64,000 nucleotides of DNA from Anaerolineae bacterium (GTDB lineage: Bacteria; Chloroflexota; Anaerolineae; Promineifilales; Promineifilaceae), in the NCBI GenBank assembly GCA_028277515.1, contig JANQGC010000231.1, forward strand, positions 7,599 to 71,598, given 5' to 3'. Each line of letters opens with the position of its first letter. Within the stretch, counting starts at the first letter, position 1. The position numbers and the translations under genes were made by a program. Positions 59,051 to 64,000 of this stretch are shown piece by piece. The notes beneath the pieces were generated by a model that was not told the origin of the DNA, did not search any database, and saw nothing but the letters and a program-made list of their open reading frames with translations.

Positions 59051-61816
59051 ATGCCTGAAACGCTTCTGCGCACCAAACTGCGAGTCCCGCCTCTGAGATC
59101 TCACTTTATGCCCCGACCGCAGTTGACCGGGCGTTTGCGACGAGGCTGGCAGTCCGGGCACCGGCTGACACTCATTTCTGCCCCGGCCGGTTTTGGTAAG
59201 ACAACATTGTTGTGTGAATGGATTAACATGGCTGATTTTCCCGTGGCCTGGCTCTCACTCGAGGCCGCCGATGATGATCCAGTGCGGTTTTTTACCTATT
59301 TCATCAACGCCTTACGGCAGTTAGCGGTTGATCTGGGTCAGGACATTCTTGATGTCCTCCACGCAGGACAGCTTCCCCCCGCTGATGTGATGGCGACCAC
59401 CCTCATTAATGAAATCATGGAATTGGAACAACGCTTCCTGTTAGCCCTGGATGATTTTCATTTGATCCAGGATCGACTCATTTTGCAGGTAATGGATCAA
59501 GTGCTGGCTAACCATCCACCGCCCCTGCACCTGGCCCTAGTTACTCGTGAAGATCCCCCACTTTCCCTGGCCCGACTGCGGGCCAGCAATTACCTGACTG
59601 AGATTCGGGCGCGAGAATTGTGTTTTGACAGCCGGAAGACGGCCTCTTTTTTGAATGACGTGCTGGATCTATCTCTCTCCAAAGCAGATATCGGCCGTTT
59701 ACAGGAGAAAACGGAGGGTTGGCCCGCCGGTTTGCAGCTTGCCGCTATATCGCTCCGCGATCAGGATGATCCTTCTGCGCTTATTGCCGCTCTGAGCGGC
59801 AGCCATCGCTTGATTATGAACTACCTGACCGAACAAGTTCTCGAGCAACAGCCGCCGGAAATACGTCACTTCTTACTTAAGACAGCCGTCCTACACAGGC
59901 TTAATGGTGATTTGTGTAATGCTGTCAGCGGCCGTTCCGATGGACATACCCTTCTGGAAAGCCTCTATAATGCCAATGTCTTCTTGGTTGCTTTAGATGA
60001 TAAGCGAGAGTGGTATCGTTATCACCATCTATTTGTCGATTTGCTGCGCGATCAGCAACTTACCCTACCCCAGGAGGAAAAGACGCTAAGCAACCAACGG
60101 GCCAGTCGCTGGTATGAGCAAAAAGGAATGGTTGATGAGGCGATTGAACATGCGCTCGCCGCGCGGGATTTTGCGCGCGCGGTCGATCTTCTGGAAAACC
60201 AGGCCCTTGATTTACTCATGAAGGGCCATGCCAAGCGGGTCAATGGCTGGATGCAGCAGATACCCCAGGAATGGCGCTCGCAAAGCCTCAAGACTTATCT
60301 TGCTCTGGCCTGGTCCTATCTCTTGCGCGGAGATTATAGCCAGGCTGCTCCTTACATGCACCAGCTGCAAAGAGCCTTAGACAATGATGTTTCCGCTTCC
60401 GTGCAAGGCGATGACAAGGTTGCCCTTAAAGCTGAATGGATGGTATTGCAATCTCTGCTGCTTTTCATGGACGGTGAAGTTGAGCTGAGCCAAGATAGGG
60501 CCGCCCAGGCATTAGAAATCGCGCCGCTAGGGGAGGTGCGTGTGCGCAGCCTGGCTCATTACACCCTGGCCTCCGTTTATCAGCTAAATGATGCCTTTGA
60601 TCTGGCCACCGAACATTTTCAGACGGCCGCCCGCCTTGGTCGTTCTGCGAAAAACCTGGTGGCGGAATTGATGAGCGTCATCGGACTGGCAGTCATGGCT
60701 TTTGAGCAAGGCCGGCTACACTTAGCCCTGGAAATTGTCTCACCGGTTATTATCCGTGTAGAAAAATCATCATTCCTTCCCCCAATCAGTGCTGTTCTTT
60801 ATGGAGTTAAGGGCGAAATCTATTACCAATGGCATCAGACCCAGGAAGCGCGGCAGCAGTTTGAGCGAGCACTACAACTAAATATTCTCGGTGGAATTAA
60901 TTCGGGCACGATTATCAGCCATATATTACTCTCCCGGCTGGATCAACTCAGCGGTGATTTGCAGAGTGCCGCGCGTCAAATAAAAATGTCCGTTTCCCAA
61001 ATGCAGGATCGGGTTCCCGATTATGTGCGTCAAGAAGTCGCTGCCCAACAAGTGCGCCTACAAATGGCCTTGAGCCGTCCTGCGGCGGCCGAGGCCATCT
61101 TGCAACAATTGGGCTTCTCCTTCCAGGGAGCGCTTTCATTCCCCGAATTTCCCGGCGAGCGAAACATCACCTATTCGCAGGGCTTGTTATACAACAGCGC
61201 CCTGCTCGTGTTGCTTGAAAAAGCTAGGGTCGGGAAGGTTGACATCAACAAGTGCAAGGCCCTGGCCGATCAATTGGTCGATGGTGCTTTCAAGGCTCAG
61301 CAGCAGATTATTGCCCTGGAAGCGCTCTTGATGCGCGCTCAAATGAAGGCCCAGTTGGGCAATGAGCATGGCCCTGCCTCCGCCCGCAGCGACCTAATCC
61401 GCGCTTTGCAAGTGGGCGAGCAGGAAGGGATTGTGACGGTCTTTGTGGAACGAGGTTCGGCCATGGCCGAAGTCCTGACAGAGTTGGTCGCAGAGAAACG
61501 TCTTGAGGGCTTTGACAAAGCGTACATCCAACGCATTCTCGATGCTTTTTCTGCAACGGCGACCCCTACAGCAAAGCTGATTATTGGGGATGAACACGCT
61601 GGAACACTCACGGTCGATCGGGTCGATCCCTTAACAGAACGGGAAACGGCGGTACTCATGCTCATTGCTGAAGGTTTGAAATATAAAGAAATCGCGGAGA
61701 GGCTCTTCATATCCATAAACACGGTGCGTTACCACATCAAGACCATATACGGTAAGTTGCAGGTGAACAATCGCGCCCAAGCCATCCAAAAAGCGCGCCG
61801 GATGCGGCTCTTATAA
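59051..61816 (+). CDS. MalT/LAL-type LuxR family transcriptional regulator
   Basis: 921 residues. It is paralogous to the regulator at 22719 along its whole length: LLRTKLRVPPLRSHFMPRPQ at the start, Walker [17 protein letters not shown] near 42, LLALDDFHLIQD near 133, and YRYHHLFVDLLRDQQ near 320. The helical repeats (about 360-840) have diverged most. The C-terminal helix-turn-helix is DPLTERETAVLMLIAEGLKY, then KEIAERLFISINTVRYHIKT near 857-900. The frame begins directly after a -10 hexamer without a ribosome binding site. A hairpin terminator follows at 61852. It may sense a ligand and control the giant gene or the small genes downstream; targets are inferred from position only. Confidence 0.94.
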   Translation: MPETLLRTKLRVPPLRSHFMPRPQLTGRLRRGWQSGHRLTLISAPAGFGKTTLLCEWINMADFPVAWLSLEAADDDPVRFFTYFINALRQLAVDLGQDILDVLHAGQLPPADVMATTLINEIMELEQRFLLALDDFHLIQDRLILQVMDQVLANHPPPLHLALVTREDPPLSLARLRASNYLTEIRARELCFDSRKTASFLNDVLDLSLSKADIGRLQEKTEGWPAGLQLAAISLRDQDDPSALIAALSGSHRLIMNYLTEQVLEQQPPEIRHFLLKTAVLHRLNGDLCNAVSGRSDGHTLLESLYNANVFLVALDDKREWYRYHHLFVDLLRDQQLTLPQEEKTLSNQRASRWYEQKGMVDEAIEHALAARDFARAVDLLENQALDLLMKGHAKRVNGWMQQIPQEWRSQSLKTYLALAWSYLLRGDYSQAAPYMHQLQRALDNDVSASVQGDDKVALKAEWMVLQSLLLFMDGEVELSQDRAAQALEIAPLGEVRVRSLAHYTLASVYQLNDAFDLATEHFQTAARLGRSAKNLVAELMSVIGLAVMAFEQGRLHLALEIVSPVIIRVEKSSFLPPISAVLYGVKGEIYYQWHQTQEARQQFERALQLNILGGINSGTIISHILLSRLDQLSGDLQSAARQIKMSVSQMQDRVPDYVRQEVAAQQVRLQMALSRPAAAEAILQQLGFSFQGALSFPEFPGERNITYSQGLLYNSALLVLLEKARVGKVDINKCKALADQLVDGAFKAQQQIIALEALLMRAQMKAQLGNEHGPASARSDLIRALQVGEQEGIVTVFVERGSAMAEVLTELVAEKRLEGFDKAYIQRILDAFSATATPTAKLIIGDEHAGTLTVDRVDPLTERETAVLMLIAEGLKYKEIAERLFISINTVRYHIKTIYGKLQVNNRAQAIQKARRMRLL

Positions 61817-61851
61817 AACTTTACCGAGAAAACCTACATCATTAATGCGGT

Positions 61852-61884
61852 GCAGACTACATCTTTATGTGGTCTGCGTTTTTT
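61852..61884 (+). terminator. Rho-independent terminator of the LAL regulator
   Basis: GCAGACTACAT and ATGTGGTCTGC pair (one mismatch) around CTTT, followed by GTTTTTT. It lies about 35 nt after the stop codon. Confidence 0.88.
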
Positions 61885-61944
61885 CATTTTCTGGCAAGAT
61901 AAGGATAACTGTAATGAAATGCCCATTCAAAGGAGCTGTAAGAA

Positions 61945-62154
61945 ATGGTCGAAACCTGCACCTACCATATCGAGGTGAAGGATTGTCTAGATGAGACGAG
62001 CTTCAATGTTGCCAGCCCGCTCAAGATGCGTGTAATCGGTAGGGGTGACGAGTTGACATTGTTGGCTATCCGCTGTGATCAAGCGGCTCTCGTGGGTTTT
62101 ATCAGATATCTGCACCAGCAAAGGGTTGAGATTTCAAATGTTTGGCGACAGTAA
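61945..62154 (+). CDS. Small protein, paralogue of the 29710 gene
   Basis: 69 residues from MVETCTYHIEVKDCLDETSF, with AAGGAGCTGTAAGAA before the ATG. Residues 50-69, CDQAALVGFIRYLHQQRVEI, match DQAALHGLLRRLYSLGLPLI in the 29710 protein, and Y-x-I-x-V opens both. The middle part is shorter. Cytosolic, no known domain. Both paralogues lie downstream of LAL-regulator regions, which suggests a shared accessory function that I cannot name. Confidence 0.65.
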   Translation: MVETCTYHIEVKDCLDETSFNVASPLKMRVIGRGDELTLLAIRCDQAALVGFIRYLHQQRVEISNVWRQ

Positions 62155-62228
62155 AATAAACATTTCTGCTTGCTTAGGTACAGGCGGGAAAGCTTATATG
62201 CCTGTTCAGTTCAAAATGGAGAAAAATA

Positions 62229-62894
62229 ATGCAAAACAACCATCGTTTCACAAACCGTAGCGCGGCAAGAATCGTTGCCGGTTTATTCGGCAGCCTAGCC
62301 GGTTTCGGGGGTATTGTCCATGGGATCGGTGAGGTGCTGCAGGGAAGCATAGCCCCAGATGGCCTTGTTTTCAATTCTTGGGTACATGAGCCAATCGCCA
62401 CCGGCATTGGTGGAGAACCGGCCATGAGCATCGTGCCCAATCTGCTGCTTACGGGCCTGTTGGCTATTGTCGTTTCTTCGGTCGTTCTTATTTGGTCAGT
62501 GGCTAATGTACACAGAAAAAATGGTGGGCGGATCTTGATGCTGCTCTCTCTAGCTATGCTCCTGGTCGGCGGCGGTTTCGGCTCACCGCTGATCGGATTT
62601 CTGGCCGGTTGGGCGGGAACAATGATCAACACACCGCTTAAGGGCTGGCGCGGCCGCTTGTCGCCCAGAACCCAGCAGTTATCAGCCCAATTATGGCCCT
62701 GGTTTTTTGGCCTTGCCGCCTTCAGCGCTACATTCCTGACCATTGGTTCGCTCATCCTGGTCTTTTTCTTTGGGCTGAACGATTCCGACCTGTTTCTAAA
62801 TGCTTTTTACTTGACAGTGTTAACCTTACTGGGCACGGTTATACTTACGCCTTTTTTTGATGCCCGGCAGAGCGGCCGTCAGGTGACAACCTGA
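62229..62894 (+). CDS. Four-helix membrane protein of unknown function
   Basis: 221 residues behind GGAGAAAAATA. Predicted helices: ARIVAGLFGSLAGFGGIVHG, then SIVPNLLLTGLLAIVVSSVV, RILMLLSLAMLLVGGGFGSP with a loop, and two more towards the end (FFGLAAFSATFLTIGSLILV and LFLNAFYLTVLTLLGTVIL). A conserved-looking GSPLIGFLAGWAGTMI segment follows helix three. No family recognised. It follows the small 61945 gene by 74 nt and converges on the methyltransferase gene with an AT-rich spacer between. Confidence 0.7.
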   Translation: MQNNHRFTNRSAARIVAGLFGSLAGFGGIVHGIGEVLQGSIAPDGLVFNSWVHEPIATGIGGEPAMSIVPNLLLTGLLAIVVSSVVLIWSVANVHRKNGGRILMLLSLAMLLVGGGFGSPLIGFLAGWAGTMINTPLKGWRGRLSPRTQQLSAQLWPWFFGLAAFSATFLTIGSLILVFFFGLNDSDLFLNAFYLTVLTLLGTVILTPFFDARQSGRQVTT

Positions 62895-62969
62895 TGGAGG
62901 ATAACCATGATCCTTATTATTTTAAGGTTCATTTTTGTTTGTTTTTTAGGAAGAATAATTAATTATTAA

Positions 62970-63833
62970 TTACTCTTTCTCGGCCACGATGCCATACATC
63001 AACGGAATCTCCGGCATATCGTCATCAAACGCGAAGCGCCGCCCTTCCAATTCTATCAGCTGTTCATATGGTTTGAAGCCGTTGATGTGCGTATATTCGC
63101 GCAGTTGGGTCAGGCGCAGCCCGGCCTTGACCAGGGCCATGACAATTTCACCCAGACCCCAAAAGAATTCGTTGCAGGGATGCGGGTTTTCGAAGGATTC
63201 TTCCTTTTCCACTTCCAGCCCGGTCTGCGTAGTTTCGCCGCCCTGCTGGCCAACATAGTCGCCGACGCCCAGCTCATAATGGATGCGCGCGCCGCCCATG
63301 TAATCGCAGGCTTCATCCCAATCCTCGAAGAAGACGCCGTCCAGGACGCCGAGCAGGGGGTGGAAGTCGACAATGACAAATCGGCCGCCGGGTGTCAACG
63401 CTTCGGCCACACCTTCCGCCCATTTGTCCAGGTCGTCCAGCCAGATCAAGGTGCCGTAGGAGCAGAAGACGACATCAAACTCGCGGTAGTTTTTCTCGAA
63501 CCAGGAGTAGAGATCGGCGCGTTCAAAATCGGCCGGTATGCCGCTTTCCTTAGACAACTTTTGAGCAAACTTGATCGCTTCATCGCTGATGTCGACCCCG
63601 GTCACCTCCGCACCCAGTCTGGAGGCGATGCTCAATGAATCCTGCCCGGCGTTGCACTGCAAGTGCAGCACCGTCTTGTCCTGCACATCGCCCAGCAATT
63701 CGATTTCCTCGGCATAGAGCGTGCTGCCGCCATCCCGGAAAAAAGCGGCCTGGTCACCCTTATGGCTGTTATGCTGCACCGTCGCCGCATTCCAGGAGAG
63801 GCGGTTTTCTTCGTACCATTCTTGTTCTGACAT
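62970..63833 (-). CDS. Class I SAM-dependent methyltransferase
   Basis: 287 residues from MSEQEWYEENRLSWNAATVQ, the start set at 63833 because the upstream part of the open frame is not methyltransferase-like. Motif I is VLHLQCNAGQDSLSIASRLG near 56-75, where an acidic residue or Cys often stands in place of the usual Asp. VTGVDISDEAIKFAQKLSKE lies at the end of beta-2, and FDVVFCSYGTLIWLDDLDKW near 128 holds the catalytic-side aromatic residues. The long C-terminal half (EVEKEESFENPHPCNEFFWG) is of the UbiE-like small-molecule type. Its substrate is unknown. Alone on its strand. Confidence 0.88.
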   Translation of the reverse strand: MSEQEWYEENRLSWNAATVQHNSHKGDQAAFFRDGGSTLYAEEIELLGDVQDKTVLHLQCNAGQDSLSIASRLGAEVTGVDISDEAIKFAQKLSKESGIPADFERADLYSWFEKNYREFDVVFCSYGTLIWLDDLDKWAEGVAEALTPGGRFVIVDFHPLLGVLDGVFFEDWDEACDYMGGARIHYELGVGDYVGQQGGETTQTGLEVEKEESFENPHPCNEFFWGLGEIVMALVKAGLRLTQLREYTHINGFKPYEQLIELEGRRFAFDDDMPEIPLMYGIVAEKE

Positions 63834-63967
63834 GTTATTTGCTTCCTTTTTGCTTTGGACCTGTATTTTTATCGCAGAGGGCGGGAAAGTCAAAAAGCCA
63901 TAACCATTGAACATTTTCTTCCTGACTATATGACAAAGATCACCCCCATGATTGGAGGAATATCACT

Positions 63968-64000
63968 ATGACCGGCCGTTTCATTTTCGTACACTATAGG
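63968..64000 (+). CDS. 5' end of a gene cut by the window edge
   Basis: ATG at 63968 follows TTGGAGGAATATCACT, a good ribosome binding site, and the frame stays open for 11 codons (MTGRFIFVHYR) to the end. Too short for a family call. The site and open frame make a real gene start likely. Confidence 0.5.
   Translation, partial: MTGRFIFVHYR

Overview
The window looks like a chromosomal segment of a Chloroflexota bacterium, most likely an Anaerolineae/Caldilineae-type lineage. This is an inference from family content, because no rRNA or marker gene is present. It rests on two very long MalT/LAL-type LuxR regulators, a SARP/NB-ARC/TPR regulator, SIMPL, DUF4386, DUF1269 and ScyD-DNRLRE proteins, exported proteins ending in or containing a YxPLV-like tail motif, and a GC-moderate sequence dense in the words CGGCCG and GCCGGC. 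No tRNA, rRNA, CRISPR array, prophage or intact transposase was seen.

Layout. 1-8.8 kb is a minus-strand cassette: a PucR regulator, a DUF917 protein, a family-5 solute-binding lipoprotein, a DUF6092-like protein, a nitroreductase and an Opp/Dpp-type ABC transporter (two permeases, two ATPases, the last cut by the window edge). It reads as regulated uptake and breakdown of a small nitrogenous or peptide-like compound. 9-18 kb holds pyruvate phosphate dikinase, an orphan Phd antitoxin with a VapC relic, an NAD(P)-binding epimerase-like protein, a SIMPL lipoprotein, a secreted ScyD-like propeller, a HicB antitoxin with a truncated HicA, and a DsbA/FrnE-like gene. In that last gene an in-frame TGA stands exactly where the first catalytic Cys of CPWC belongs, so it is a selenoprotein candidate. 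18-22.5 kb holds an agmatinase-like, a CbiX-like and a MarC-like gene, then a TetR regulator and an NTF2-like gene that share an identical operator. 22.6-32 kb starts with a LAL regulator followed by a run of small membrane and redox genes. 32-42 kb carries three short-chain dehydrogenase paralogues, LtrA, an AraC regulator and a DinB / radical SAM-SPASM / methyltransferase / NTF2 operon. 42-62 kb is dominated by a SARP-type regulator, a 68-aa protein, a 4,235-aa multidomain surface protein and a second LAL regulator, all on the plus strand. The window closes with small and membrane proteins and a methyltransferase.

Cross-cutting structure. Intergenic spaces hold two superimposed repeat families. 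One is 50-75 bp elements with a short closing stem (GTAAC/GTTAC, GTAG/CTAC or GTCAT/ATGAC) around two independent hairpins, that is, a predicted three-way junction. The other is the short palindromic words GTGACWGTCAC and GTGCCWGGCAC. The large regulators and the 68-aa gene have a -10-like hexamer exactly 6 nt before ATG and no ribosome binding site, which suggests leaderless transcripts, whereas most metabolic genes have good Shine-Dalgarno sequences.

The observation most worth following is the UGA-containing DsbA/FrnE gene at 16985-17611. Next are the repeat superfamily and the giant protein with membrane segments in its interior.
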